The position numbers were made by a program, and so were the translations under genes. From contig BFEA01000345.1 of the NCBI GenBank assembly GCA_003427395.1, positions 580,912-644,911 of the forward strand: a stretch of 64,000 bases of DNA, written 5' to 3'. The stretch's first letter is position 1. The number at the start of each line of letters is the position of its first letter. The notes under the pieces are model-generated. The model searched no databases. It worked only from the letters and a program-made list of their open reading frames with translations, and was not told the origin of the DNA. The stretch is from Chara braunii. Taxonomy: Eukaryota; Streptophyta; Charophyceae; Charales; Characeae. Below, piece by piece: positions 42,766-54,400 of this stretch.

Positions 42766-43713
42766 AAAGTTTGGATTTCTCTTCTACTGCAGGCATCACT
42801 TGAGGTCCACCATAGCCATGACCGCCTCTCCCACTCTTCACTCTCATAGGCCGAGGCTATAGCGGACTATTAGGATTCACCGAGATGTCCAAATGACAAC
42901 CCAAAGCAGCTATGGCTGCCCTAGCTCTGGCCGCCATGCCTGACTCTGCCTCAAAGCTTCTTGTTGTAGCTCAACCCCAACTGGGGCCTTCTTGCTGCAG
43001 CGCTCACCAAGGTGATGAAGATGGCTGCCACCATAGCCAGGTAAGTACCTCTGGCACTCCTTCCCCTTCCTGTCCTTCTTCCTCCTCTGAGTCCTTGCTT
43101 CTTCCCCAACAACGCTGCTCCAAGCTAGCGCTGCTTCAGCCAGCACTCCAACCAGTGTGTCGCCGAACTTGCACATCAACAATGAGGTTGGGCTCTTCGC
43201 CCGACCAGGAGATAATAGCGGCCTGCTCGCCTTTTGGGTGGTGACTTCTAGGCCGCTCGACCTTCCCAGCAACCGGTACCTCCTCCCTTTCGGAGGGAAA
43301 CATCATTGCAATCTCTAATATTGCCCGTACATGCCCCAGACTCAGGTTGGTTGAACCAGTACCCGCATAGACCTAGCCTACAACTACTGGGCCTCAAAAT
43401 GCCATTTTTCTCTTCTTCTGCTCTGCCTCTAGTACCGGCGTACCTGCTACTTGAGTGCTGTCCTCCATTGCAATCCCTCAATGTCACGGCCACAGGTAAG
43501 TACCGGCCTTGAGGGCCCAGCGAACGAATAAGTGCCCTTACGGGCCACGCACACACTCAAGTCAACCAGCACTCAGACAGACATGCAGTCCGAAACAAGC
43601 GTGCACACACACAAACTTAGTAGCAAGCGGGAAACTCATCAAGACATTCAGTCGACGAGCAAAACTCAGAAATCAGCCGTGTGTTTCAGTCCATGTTTGG
43701 TCAGGTCATCACA
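42766..43713 (-). repeat. 3' LTR of element E, first part
   Basis: Starts TGTGATGACC on the minus strand and matches 52258-53236 over its full length (for example CAAAGCAGCTATGGCTGCCC). Homology ends near 42766 at CAATCAAAG, where the inserted block begins. Confidence 0.8.
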
Positions 43714-43754
43714 CTACTGCCCCGTCAAGAGGGAGGTCCCTTCGAGCGAGTAAC

Positions 43755-44358
43755 TCATTCCAAGTCCCCGACAAACGCATCGTAGGCAAACAAGGCAAAG
43801 AGATTTCGAGAATACTCTGTTGCAGTGAGCTTGGCAGAGACTTTAGGTGCATCATTAGAGGCGATTTGTCGCTCGTAGGCTTTAACAGCGCATGGTGCGG
43901 TGCGCAGCAGTTCCCGCTTGGAAATCCAGTATAAATCATCCAACGGGTGGTACATGAAATGAACCTGGAACTGTATGTTGCGTCCGTTGCCTACGTGCTG
44001 TTTAATTCTATCTCATGTCTGCCTTTGATTGCACAAGGAATCATATTTTCATGGTAATCGAACGACTTAGCATCACGGTGGAGATACAATTTTGATGCGC
44101 ATCAAACACGGGATATGTGCGCATATGAGGTGGCACAACAACCACGTATGAAGGGCTAAATTTATCTTCGCCAATCATATCCAGAACTTCCCCTGGACCA
44201 TAATAGAGTGGGAGAAGTTTACGTGATACTCCCTCTTCTTCTGAAAACTCGGACATCTTGAAGTTTACGTGATACTCCTTCTTATGAAATCTCGGACATC
44301 TTGACCCAGACATAACTTGCCACCTCGATACCTGAAGGACAACGCTTCTTGTTTGCAT
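43755..44358 (-). pseudogene. Element E integrase C-terminus and chromodomain
   Basis: Frame 44358-44041 has SEEEGVSRKLLPLYYGPGEV and SYVVVVPPHMRTYPVFDAHQ, the GPY/F-type module. A shifted frame 43955-43755 continues MYHPLDDLYWISKRELLRTA, the second half of a chromodomain. A ~60-bp local duplication (TTGAAGTTTACGTGATACTC twice, 44210-44285) and a frameshift interrupt it. Confidence 0.75.
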
Positions 44359-45209
44359 GATGGATCATGGCATGATGTCGCTTGGTCATTGTTGCAATGG
44401 CAACTTTGAGCAAGCGATCGTACTTGGCCCTGAGACCAGGCCGGTCGGGTGTTAAACCAGTTGGCTGCTTAGCGAATAGGTAGGAGAGCAGATTACGAAT
44501 CTGCCAACCGTAATGCAGCCTGTTTGGTGTCATGCCGGTGGCAGAATGAATCGAGTTGTTGTACAACCCCTTGTCGGAATACAACTCTTCATCCCATTTT
44601 TCCTGATCCGGAATGATTAAAGCGCGGAGAAGTTGGAACACAGTCTGGTTGATTTCCTCAGCCAAACCGTTGGCTTCGGGGTGTTGGGCAGATGTCATGC
44701 ATAGCTTGAGGCCAGGGAGTTGGGACGTGAAGTCTTTCCATCTAGTACTGATGAAGCGCGGGTCCCGATCACTCGTTAGAGTTTTCGGGGTTGCGAACTA
44801 CAAAATGTACTTCGGTTTGAACTCACGGATCACCAATTCAGTTGGAGCATGAGATGGCAAAGGAATCGGATTAAGAAATTTAGAGAAGCGGTCAACAATC
44901 ACCATGATTTGTGAGTAGCCGTTCTTACTTACTTTTCCAATGTCGGTGAAGTCGTTATTAGACAGACTCCCCGGGACCATCGGGAATGGGAAGGGGTGTA
45001 AGTAGCCCCATTGGCTTTTGTTTACATGGTTTGATTCGTTGACAACCTTGACATTCAGCCACAAACTTTTCAGCAGATCCCTTCATGCCAGGCCAATCAA
45101 ACTGTCTCAATAGGTTTCCGTATGCCTTTGCCATGCCGAAGTGTCCACTCCGGCCATGAGCCAAGTCCAGAAAGTGCGTGCGGAGAGGCTCATGGTTGGG
45201 CACACACAA
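44282..45209 (-). pseudogene. Element E integrase
   Basis: Zinc-binding domain in 45209-44958: LDLAHGRSGHFGMAKAYGNL and CQGCQRIKPC (HHCC complete). Core: NDFTDIGKVSKNGYSQIMV with the first Asp, VIVDRFSKFLNPIPL, a second acidic motif near 44770 (SDRDPRF in a shifted frame), and HPEANGLAEEINQ at about 44685-44647 supplying the Glu. Separated into three frames by small indels, but the catalytic set is readable. Confidence 0.75.
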
Positions 45210-45447
45210 ACGGTCGTGGTTCCCGTAGCGACGAAAAACCAGTCATCCATACTCGTGAAAATTAGGCTGACGGCTGGGATCAGCCCGCAACTACTGAAGG
45301 ATGGGACTAAGCTCCGGATCCTTGGCAGTGTGCTCTACGAGCTGCTCCTTCAGTTTCTTCCGGAGGTCGTAGGAATTCACAAGGCAAGTCATGTACTCAG
45401 GGAAGATAATGCATCAGCAACTCGATTATAACAGCCCTTTTTGTGCC

Positions 45448-45912
45448 TTAACTCAAGTCGAAAATGTCAATTTCATGGAACCAGCGAAGTAAGGTAGGGG
45501 ACAGGGTAGTTTGCTCTTTGATCCACTTCAGAGTCTCATGATCTGAGAACACTTTGAAGTGGTGTCCCAAAAGATAATGCTTCCAATGGTTCAAAGTCGT
45601 ACACAAAGCATAGAACTTACGCATGTAGGTCGAAGTGGCTACCTTTTCGCTGGGCATGCGTTTGATGTAGTATTCGAGCGGCCGTAGGCCATCGTCGTCA
45701 TCTTGCTGCAGCATTGCGCCAATTACATACTGGCTTGCATCCGTAGTAAATACGAATGTCTGTTTGGAATCTGCAGTGCGGAGTACAAGATAACTTACCA
45801 AAGCTTCTTTCAAAGCTTGAAAGACGTCCTTACATGCGGCATCCCAAGCGTAAGGAACGATCTTACTTGTTAACCGGGACAAAGGGCGTGCAACAATAGA
45901 GAAACGGGGCAC
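45448..45912 (-). pseudogene. Element E RNase H
   Basis: Open for 154 codons: FVFTTDASQYVIGAMLQQDD (catalytic Asp), LRPLEYYIKRMPSEKVATST and HHFKVFSDHETLKWIKEQTT. It follows RT directly in the element order and is the longest undamaged pol piece of E. Between 45210 and 45447 the connection to integrase is broken. Confidence 0.8.
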
Positions 45913-46016
45913 AAACTTTCGGTAGTACGACGTGAGACCAAAAAAAGAGTGCAGTTCGCGGATGTTCGCGGCTTGAGGCCAATTGCGTATGACCTCAACC
46001 TTGGTTGCCTAAGGTT

Positions 46017-46610
46017 CTAGGGCTGCATCACGCAACCGATGCCGAGATAGATGACACCATCCCTCCCTAACTCAAATTTCTCTAAGTTGAGATGGAGTTG
46101 CGTCTTTTTGAGGATGGTCAATACTTCCTCAAGGTGCTTTATGCGTTCCTCCATGAATTTGCTGAAGATCAGTATATCATCAAGGTATACTATCATGACC
46201 CGACCAATCTGTTCGCAAAGGACCCTGTCCATGAGGCTTTGAAAGGTGGCCGGTACGTTCGTGAGACCGAAGGGCATTACGGTAAACTCGTAAAACCCAT
46301 CGTGTGTTTTGAACGCAATCTTATGCTGGTCCGAAGGATCGACTTCAATCTGGTGATAGCCAGATTTGAGGTCGATCTTGGAGAAGACCTTGCACCCACC
46401 AGCAGCATCAGGCAAGGCATCTATGAGAGGCAATGAATGGATAGACGTTTTTTGTTGTGATGCGGTTTAGACCGCGATAGTTAATACACATGCGGAGCTT
46501 GCCTCCTTTCTTCGGGACAAACAAAACAGGGGCACCAAAACAAACTCACAAGGCTTTATCCAACCCTTGTAAATCATTTCATCAATGTGTCGCTGGAGTT
46601 CCTCCAACTC
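46017..46610 (-). pseudogene. Element E reverse transcriptase
   Basis: The start lies near 46610: ELEELQRHIDEMIYKGWIKP, then after a shift [17 protein letters not shown]. Frame 46433-46017 continues [30 protein letters not shown] and MIVYLDDILIFSK with intact YLDD. The primer-grip region follows (ELGRDGVIYLG). Catalytic residues are intact; one frame change separates fingers from palm. Confidence 0.85.
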
Positions 46611-46618
46611 GCCGGATC

Positions 46619-47600
46619 CTATTCAGTATGGGCAGCCCTTTGGAGGAACAACACCTTCGACCAACTCGATGGTGTGTCGAATCGATCGCGTGGGAAGTCC
46701 ACGTGGTTCGGCCAGAACTTCTGGGAACCGATCAAGTAGATTTTGGATGTTTGTGGGACCGGTGGGGTTGAAGGGTCAGCAAAGGGATCACCTAGATCAG
46801 GTCGCAGGTTGCCTATGGATGCAACCGAATCCGAAGTAGAATCAGTAAGAATAGGGGTAGGTAAAGAAGTAGAAGGGCTATAAGTAGAAAAACTAGATGA
46901 AGTAGTATTGGTACTAGCAGCAAAAGTAGATGGCACATGAGTAGGGCAAACAAAGGCAATATACAATTGTTCATCCTCCTTGTGGTTGCGCCATTTCTTG
47001 CAGAACTGCATGGCATTCAGACAAGTCACTGGGGACTCGTGCTTCTCATCCAAGAGGACGGAAAACTCGTTCCCTTTAGCATCTTTGACCATGAAAAGTG
47101 ACTCCTTCCACTTGGTCCATTCACATTGGGACTGCAGCCAGCCCAAGCCAAGGACAACATCGAAGGGACACTTGTCAAGGAAATAGAAGTTCAAAGCGTG
47201 GGTGATAGTTTTGTCCTTGTCAAAGGTAGTGCGCACACCTGCATGCGTAAAGGAGACACCTTCCTTGTTGCCTACTACTTGGGTCCGGCAAGGGTTCTGC
47301 AAAATACTTGCTTCATTCCCAAAAGGTAGTGCGCACACCTGCATGCGTAAAGGAGACACCTTCCTTGTTGCCTACTACTTGGGTCCGGCAAGGGTTNAAA
47401 TACTTGCTTCATTCCCAAAAGGTAGTGCGCACACCTGCATGCGTAAAGGAGACACCTTCCTTGTTGCCTACTACTTGGGTCCGGCAAGGGTTTTGCAAAA
47501 TACTTGCTTCATTCCCTTCATTCCCAAGCCCACTTTGCGTATCCTGTGTGGTGACGCAAAGTTAGTAGTCGCACCACAATCAATCAAGACACAGAGATAG
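46619..47600 (-). pseudogene. Element E aspartic protease and linker, disrupted by a false triplication
   Basis: The active site LIDCGATTNF is at 47587-47558. The flap half (ALNFYFLDKCPFDVVLGLGW) and a Ser/Thr-rich linker follow in 47359-46619, after three ~100-bp copies around an N that displace the two halves. The active-site loop is D-C-G-A-T, as in element D. If the repeated copies are removed, the protease would be roughly contiguous (inference). Confidence 0.7.
47224..47520. repeat. ~100-bp unit present three times around an N, probable assembly artefact
   Basis: Units beginning AGGTAGTGCGCACACCTGCA start at 47224, 47324 and 47420 and are identical apart from missing bases at the N (47397). 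Identity within a decayed gene and the N itself point to faulty gap closure. Confidence 0.75.
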
Positions 47601-48124
47601 CGGTGGTTTATGAGAAAGTTTGAAGAAGATAAACTTCACTGTCCCTTGGGCACGCGGATGTTTCATCTCAGCGCAATGTTCAAAGTGGTAGTGGAAGTCA
47701 ACCGTCTTCGACTCCTCCCAAGGCTCGACATACAAAGCATGACACACTTCAACCTTGGAATCAGCAGATGATTGGGCTTCAAGGGAGGATTGCTCATTTG
47801 CATCAGATTTAATCTCCCTTGTCGTAGAGGATGCTGAAGTCAACTCTACGCCCGGTTCTGGTTTCCTTGCAGCCTATAACATTCTTGTACTTTATGGTTT
47901 GGTTTCTAGCAATACAGGGATACCCCTTTTTTGAGCCTCACGCTCCAATCATTTTCAGTGATCCGGAGGTCAACCCATGGTTTAGTGGCTGCATCCTCCG
48001 GTTTCGTTGGGATTTTGACTCCCTTGGGAAGTTGGACATAGTTCATTCCTGAATTTCGGCTCGGTCCCTTTATGCTGACAGACCTTTAATTTTTCTTTAT
48101 CATGATTCACATCAGAGTCATGGG
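47601..48124 (-). pseudogene. Element E gag C-terminus, degenerate knuckle region
   Basis: Frame 47843-47580 includes SSADSKVEVCHALYVEPWEE and HYHFEHCAEMKHPRAQG, where a CCHC knuckle would be expected; only one Cys and scattered His remain. I cannot confirm a functional knuckle. Confidence 0.4.
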
Positions 48125-48787
48125 CTAACGAGGAGTAGGCCGTGTCAGGGTCCTGCTCTTGGTCGTCACCAAGAGTGGGGTCGTCTGCATAGGCCTCCTC
48201 ATCGGCCTCCAACAGGTCATGCACAACAAAACGGTTGCTGCCTCTGAACTGCCTGCTGCCGATAGGCTTTTTGCTGCCTGTTGTGGTAATGAGGTCTTGT
48301 GCCTCAAGGCTGACCACATCCTGCATGAGGGAACACCCTCTGTGTAACCAATGAGCTCTTTGCCCATGCGATGCATGTGGGTAGTGGGAACCGTTCCTTT
48401 CACAACGTCCAAGCATGATTGTGCAGTCATTTCCAGTTCTGGAGTACCAGAAAGTTTGCTGACAAACAACTGCAAATTATGCATGGTGCCCGTCCACTTG
48501 CTGCACTTGAGATCATCGAGTCTCTTTCGGGTTCTTGCAGCAGCAAGAGTGGCTATGGGTGTGGCTTTGAGCCACTGTGTCAAGTTGATCTTAGTGTACC
48601 CGGCTTGTGTAGCTTGGACTTCTAAGAAGCCTCGTACGGCGGGCTCGGCGTTGGTCCCCATGATCAAGGACTGGCTCATTGGTTGAGTTCCCAAGACCTC
48701 GAAGGTAGCTCTCATGGAGCTGATCCAGGACTTGACGTCTTCTTCCTCGTCATACTTAGACGGTATGGGAACCACCTTCTTGTCCAC
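48125..48787 (-). pseudogene. Element E gag, capsid region
   Basis: A 220-codon open frame: DKKVVPIPSKYDEEEDVKSW, FEVLGTQPMSQSLIMGTNAE, ATQAGYTKINLTQWLKA, CSKWTGTMHNLQLFVSKLSG. Position and helical character fit a retrotransposon capsid. It ends in a basic, Pro-rich tail (possibly after a frameshift). Confidence 0.65.
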
Positions 48788-48789
48788 GT

Positions 48790-49430
48790 AGGGACTGCTG
48801 TAGCCGACACCAGCGATTGCTGTTTCTGAACTTGAGGCTGCAGCAGTTGCAGAATTCCCTGCGCCGTCACTTGCCGTAGCGGCAGCCGAGTCTGCACCTA
48901 CTGTAGGTCACAATGGAACCACACTTTGAGAAGTAGAGGAATGGAGAGGAGCGAGGACAATTTAGTTAGCAGCATTGGAGGCAGGAGGTAGAGGGGGAGG
49001 ATTAGAAATCTGATCCTTCTACAGATTTGCCATCTGCCGAATTTAATCCTTATAATCTTTGGTCACTTCGGCCAGTTCCGCCCGCAGCTCACTTACCTCT
49101 GTCGAGAGTTTGGTGATCTGTTCAGGGAGGTCACTGAGTAGGTGACAATCTATAAGAGCACACACATATGCGACTATCTCCTTCTTGACCTCAATGTTAG
49201 GCAAGGAGGAGACTGTGTTGTGGACAACCTCATGGTCTGGAATAGTGGTTTTCCGCTTTTCCTCCTCGGCTTTCTCTTCCCTTGCTAGTGCCTTCTCGTA
49301 GAGAGTTTGGTATAATGGTTTATCCTCCTCTACGGCTGCATCTAGTCGGGCCTTTAAACCACCAGTACACGGCCTCAGCCTTGCAACAAAATAACTTGTC
49401 GCAACAAGAAGTAATTGGCTGGCTCGGGGC
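48790..49430 (-). pseudogene. Element E gag N-terminal coiled coil
   Basis: Read from about 49360, the minus strand gives YEKALAREEKAEEEKRKTTI, PEQITKLSTEVSELRAELAE, VTKDYKD and then TAA, with further stops before the Ala/Ser-rich hinge near 48850. An N-terminal coiled coil ahead of capsid is shared with elements A and D. Confidence 0.5.
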
Positions 49431-49489
49431 AGGGTCAGAGCGTCAGAAGGTTTTCAAAATTTTGGTTCTGTACGTCCCAAAAAACAAAA

Positions 49490-50150
49490 CAAGCTTTGGC
49501 CGTGATTGCAGTTGGATACACTTTTTGGAGTACTGCCCTCAGTGAGGGCACTTTGGCATAACGAGGAACACGGGGAGCACGACTGTCAGACTCGAACAAA
49601 ACAAAACAAAACAAAAAAGACCCAAAAAAAATAACAAGCTTTAGCTGTGATTGCAGTTGGATGCACTTTTTGGAGTACTGCCCTCAGTGAGGGCACTTTG
49701 GCATAACGAGGAACACGGGGAGCACGACTGTCAGACTCGAACAAAACAAAACAAAACAAAAAAGACCCAAAAAAAATAACAAGCTTTAGCTGTGATTGCA
49801 GTTGGATGCACTTTTTGGAGTACTGCCCTCAGTGAGGGCACTTCGGAAGAACGAGGGACACGGGGAGCCAGACTGGCAGACTCACGAAAAAAAGAACAAA
49901 AAAAAAGAAAAGCCAACAAAGCTTTGGCCGTGAAAGTGGTTGGATGCATTTCAACGGCCGTATTGTGAGTATGCCCTCATCGAGGGCATTTTGAGCAAGA
50001 GGACTATGCGCTGCCTTGCTGGCAGGGAAAAAAAAAAAAAAAAGGAGAAAAAAGGAAAAAACAGCAATGTTTTCCTCTCCCCGTAATAGTGGTTAGATGC
50101 ATTTTGGAAAGTGATCGTTTGAGTATGGCCTCGGTGACATCCTTCCACGA
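49490..50150. repeat. 145-bp satellite, three clear copies and two diverged ones
   Basis: Copies start at 49490, 49635 and 49780 (period 145), with a diverged fourth near 49916 and a fifth near 50085. Each carries GCCCTCAGTGAGGGC, a perfect stem-loop word, and ends in an A-rich tract ((AAAAC)n). A related single copy is at 28500-28590. It lies in the leader of element E. Confidence 0.85.
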
Positions 50151-51003
<853 letters not shown>

Positions 51004-51249
51004 TTATATCCATGTGATTAACCGAAGTATACTGATATTGACCGTATAATAAGACTTTCGGCTTTTTCGAAGACTCTTAGGAAGAAAAGTTATACGACCT
51101 GCAATTGCTACAGCGTAGCCTCCATTTACTGAATTAAAAAAAAAAACTAAGCGTCCCAACCAAGCGGAGTCCCATTTGGAATAAGTTTCTGCCTCTACCA
51201 TCCTGAAAACGAATTTCAACTTCCAGCAGAACCTACGGACTACAACCAT
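51004..51249 (-). pseudogene. rps1: Mitochondrial-type rps1 fragment
   Basis: An 82-codon minus-strand frame containing SVNGGYAVAIAGRITFLPKS and LRKSRK, the signature of mitochondrial ribosomal protein S1 of streptophytes (S1-domain, GGYAVAIAG...FLPKSLLRSRK). The N-terminal half (KFVFRMVEAETYSKWDSAWL) is plausible for the preceding region. AT-rich like the fragments at 39-40 kb. It sits between the primer binding site and gag of element E, either as a later insertion of mitochondrial DNA or as sequence carried by the element. Confidence 0.75.
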
Positions 51250-51987
51250 TCAGAGATGGAAGGATAAAGCACTGTAGAAGGAATCGACATTCAAATCAAG
51301 ATACTCCGTTTCTCCATCCGTAAGGTGAGTAGGTAGTTCACACACATTCAATCACACGTCACACAATCAAGACCACAAAGGAGTAGAGAAGAAACCCTGA
51401 ATAACCCCAGCAGGACAGATAATACCATGCACACATACATGGGCATCCCGTAGGTGCACGACACTTACCTGAGTGGCCTGAGCTTCGTGATGAATAGACT
51501 CACCCCCGTCTCATGTGATCCTCCAGACCCCTCTAACGCTACCCCTACAGTAGTGTCCTATCTCTGCGGAGGGTCTGACTCCAGCATCAAAGTGCAACGC
51601 CGGGTCCCCCGCCGACGCTGAAGAACAAAGTAGCAACTTGCAGTCCGTAGATGCTGAATGGCCGCTGACCCTCAAGTTCGCCTTCTTGAGGGCAGCCCTT
51701 AAGTTGCCAAGTGTCTCCCTTGAATCAGATTCTAGGTGCGAGAGCCTCTCACTGTTGCCTCTCTCAAATTGCCGCATGAAGTCTCCACAAAATGTCTCGC
51801 CACCCTAATCTCACTCTCAAGCCACCTGGTTAGGTTCGATGTCGACCCCACATGACCTAACCAGGTGGGGGCAGCTTCCCTTAGCCACGCTGCCCCACTT
51901 CCCTTACATCCAACCCTAACCCTAAGTGCCCTCAACCACTTAAGTTAGGGTTAGGGCAGCAAAGTCAACTCTCACCAGCAAGTAGAA
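51250..51987 (-). other. Element E leader next to the primer binding site
   Basis: Minus-strand frames 51935-51732 and 51777-51511 have protein-like composition but no known motif. Two telomere-like words occur, CCCTAACCCTAA near 51910 and TTAGGGTTAGGG near 51946, in opposed orientation. Confidence 0.45.
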
Positions 51988-52002
51988 TCTGCTCTGATAC
52001 CA
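51988..52002 (-). other. Primer binding site of element E (initiator-Met tRNA type)
   Basis: Minus strand TGGTATCAGAGCAGA, identical to the site of element A, one base after the LTR end CATAACA. Confidence 0.9.
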
Positions 52003-52003
52003 A

Positions 52004-53236
52004 TGTTATGATCCTAGCCCCTTTCGAGATACACATTCATCATATAGTACAATGCCGTCCAATTGCATAAAGAAATGAATGAACTTGAGAGGAGAGAGAA
52101 GATTAGAAGAAGAAGTAAGAAAGAAGAAGAAGATGATGTGCACCAGCATAGACAAATGATAAAGCCCTTCTTCTTCACTCAACTCTCTCTTCCTCCTTAT
52201 CTCGTCCTCTCTTATTCACACAAGAAATAATAATACAACGTTGAATAGCTGAACCAGAATCAAAGTCCGAATCCCTCTCCTACTGCAGGTATCACTTGAG
52301 GTCCACCATAGCCATGGCCGCCTCTCCCACCCTTCACTCTCATAGGCCGAGGCTATGGCGGACTTCTGGGCTTCGCCCAGATGTCCAAAGGATAACCCAA
52401 AGCAGCTATGGCTGCCCTAGCTCAGGCCGCCATGCCTGACTCTGCCTCAAAGCTTCTTGGTGTAGCTCAACCCCAGCTGGGGCCTTCCTGCTGCAGCGTC
52501 CACCAAGGTGAGGAAGATGGCTGCCACCATAGCCAGGTTAGTACCTCTGGCGCTCCTTCCCCTTCCTGTCCTTCTTCCTCTGCCGAGTCCTTGTTTCTTC
52601 CTCGACAGCGCTGCTCCAAGCTAGCGCTGCTCCAGCCAGCGCTCCCGCCAGTGTGTCGCCGAACTTGCACATCGACAATGAGGCTGGCCTCTTCGCCCGG
52701 CCTGGAGATATAGCGGCCTGCTTGCCTGTTGGGCGGTGACTTCCAGGCCGCTCGGCCTTCCCAGCAACCGGTACCTCGTCCCTTTCGGAGGGAAACATCA
52801 TTGCAGACGCTGATATTGCCCGTACAGGCCCTAGACTCAAGACTGGTTGGACTGGTACCCGCCTAGACCTAGCCTACAACTACTGGGCCTCTCAAAATGC
52901 CTTTTTTGTCTTCTTCTGCTCGGCCTCCAGTACCCACACATCTACCTCTTCAGGGTGCGGCAGCGGCCTACCTGCTACTTGAGTGTTTTCCCCCGCTGCA
53001 ATCCCTCAATGTCACGGCCACAGGTAAGTACCGGCCCTGAGGGCCCAACGAACGAACATGGGCCCTTACGGGCACACACACTCAAGCCAACCAGCACTCA
53101 GACAGACATGCAGTCCAGCAAGCGTGCACACACACAGACTTAGTAGCAAGCGGGAAACTCAGCAAGGCATTCAGTCGATGAGCAAAACTCAGAAATCAGC
53201 CGTGTGTTTCAGTCCATGTTTCGTCGGGTCATCACA
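52004..53236 (-). repeat. 5' LTR of element E
   Basis: 1233 bp, minus-strand start TGTGATGACC and end GGATCATAACA. Both halves recur in the split 3' LTR. It contains GAAGAAGAAG runs and AGGTAAGTACC words. The outer end abuts the second part of the D 3' LTR. Confidence 0.85.
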
Positions 53237-53282
53237 ACCATGTCTCCCTCACCCTCTCGCTACCTGACTTCTCAGTATCTGC

Positions 53283-53321
<39 letters not shown>

Positions 53322-53629
53322 GTGACTTTGGGACTTGACGACATTTGGATGCAGACTCAACATTGGGATTGAGACATTGGGCGAGGGATTATTTGGGACC
53401 TGTACCAAGGACTTGTTGTTGACGACATTCCCATCTTCCCCTCTTCTTCATCTAGTCCCCCTCCTCTTCATCTGTGTATGTTTGGGACGGGCGCATTCCT
53501 CCTGTGTAAGCACCAGGTCCCTTCACAGCATGCGATGATGATTGGTACATTAGCCTTCCGCTGCGCTGTCTTGTACTATGTGAGAGAGGTCGGTTCATGT
53601 TCTGGTGTGTACCGTTACGGTATGCAACA
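53237..53629 (+). repeat. 3' LTR of element D, second part
   Basis: Continues the LTR broken at 38396: CTCACCCTCTCGCTACCTGA, a (GA)n tract at 53287-53319, GTTGACGACATTCCCATC, ending TATGCAACA. It parallels 26840-27256 of the D solo LTR. Confidence 0.8.
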
Positions 53630-54070
53630 GGCGCACACTAAATCAGCTGGTCTGAGCTTCGGTGAGCACTCAATCAGCAAGTTCGGGTTTGGGCGCACAC
53701 TAAATCCGCCGGTTTGAGCTTTGGCGCGCACTCAGTCATCAAGTTCGAGCTTGGGCGCACGCTAAATCAGCCGATCTGAGCTTGGGCACACACTCAATCA
53801 GCAAGTTCGAGCTTGGGCACAGTTCGAGTTTGGGCGCGCACTAAATCAGCTGGTCTGAGGTTGGGCGCACCCTCAATCAGCAAGTTTGAGCTTGGGCGTG
53901 CACTCAATCAGCAAGTTTGAGCTTGAGCGTGCACTAGATCAGCTGGTCTGAGCTTGGGCGCACACTCAATCAGCAAGTTCGAGCTTGGGCGCGCACTAAA
54001 TCAGCCACTCTGAGGTTGGGCGTGCACTAAATCAGCCACTTTGAGATTGGGCGCGCACTCAATCAGCAAC
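53630..54070. repeat. Minisatellite of GGGCGCACACT/AAATCAGC units
   Basis: At least a dozen half-units alternate: (A) GGGCGCACACTAAATCAGC...GGTCTGAG and (B) CACTCAATCAGCAAGTTCGAG. Unit spacing is about 30 bp with higher-order pairing near 60 bp. It begins immediately after the end of the D LTR. Confidence 0.85.
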
Positions 54071-54179
54071 AACCCAATAGTGTGCGTGATCTTGCGCTAT
54101 CACTCTGTGCGGACACAAGGACCTGACATCACCAATCCAAGTGGAAACACTGCCCAACAATACCAAATCCGACTGGGAA

Positions 54180-54400
54180 CATAGCCCAGCGTTGTCGTTC
54201 TGAGTGTGAACACGGCGTCACATTACCGTTCTGAGTGTGAACACAGTCCAGCATTCCTGAGTGTGAACTCAGTCCAGCATTACCGTTCTGAGTGTGGATA
54301 CAGTCCAACACTACCGTTCTGAGTGTGGACACACTCCAGCACTACCATTCTGAGTGTGAACACAGTCCAAGAGTGTGAACACAGTCCAGCACTACCATTG
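54180..54400. repeat. ~28-bp minisatellite
   Basis: TACCGTTCTGAGTGTGAACA and CAGTCCAGCA alternate through about eight imperfect copies. Apparent reading frames are translations of the repeat. Confidence 0.85.

Noticed and set aside
42912-43244. Repeated frames such as MAALALAAMPDSASKLL at 42912 and 52408, considered as a duplicated gene
   Set aside because: Both lie in the two LTRs of element E and the similarity is that of LTR sequence, not of a protein under selection.
51905-51960. Telomere-like CCCTAACCCTAA and TTAGGGTTAGGG words
   Set aside because: Only two units each, in opposed orientation, inside a retrotransposon leader. Too short for an interstitial telomere.
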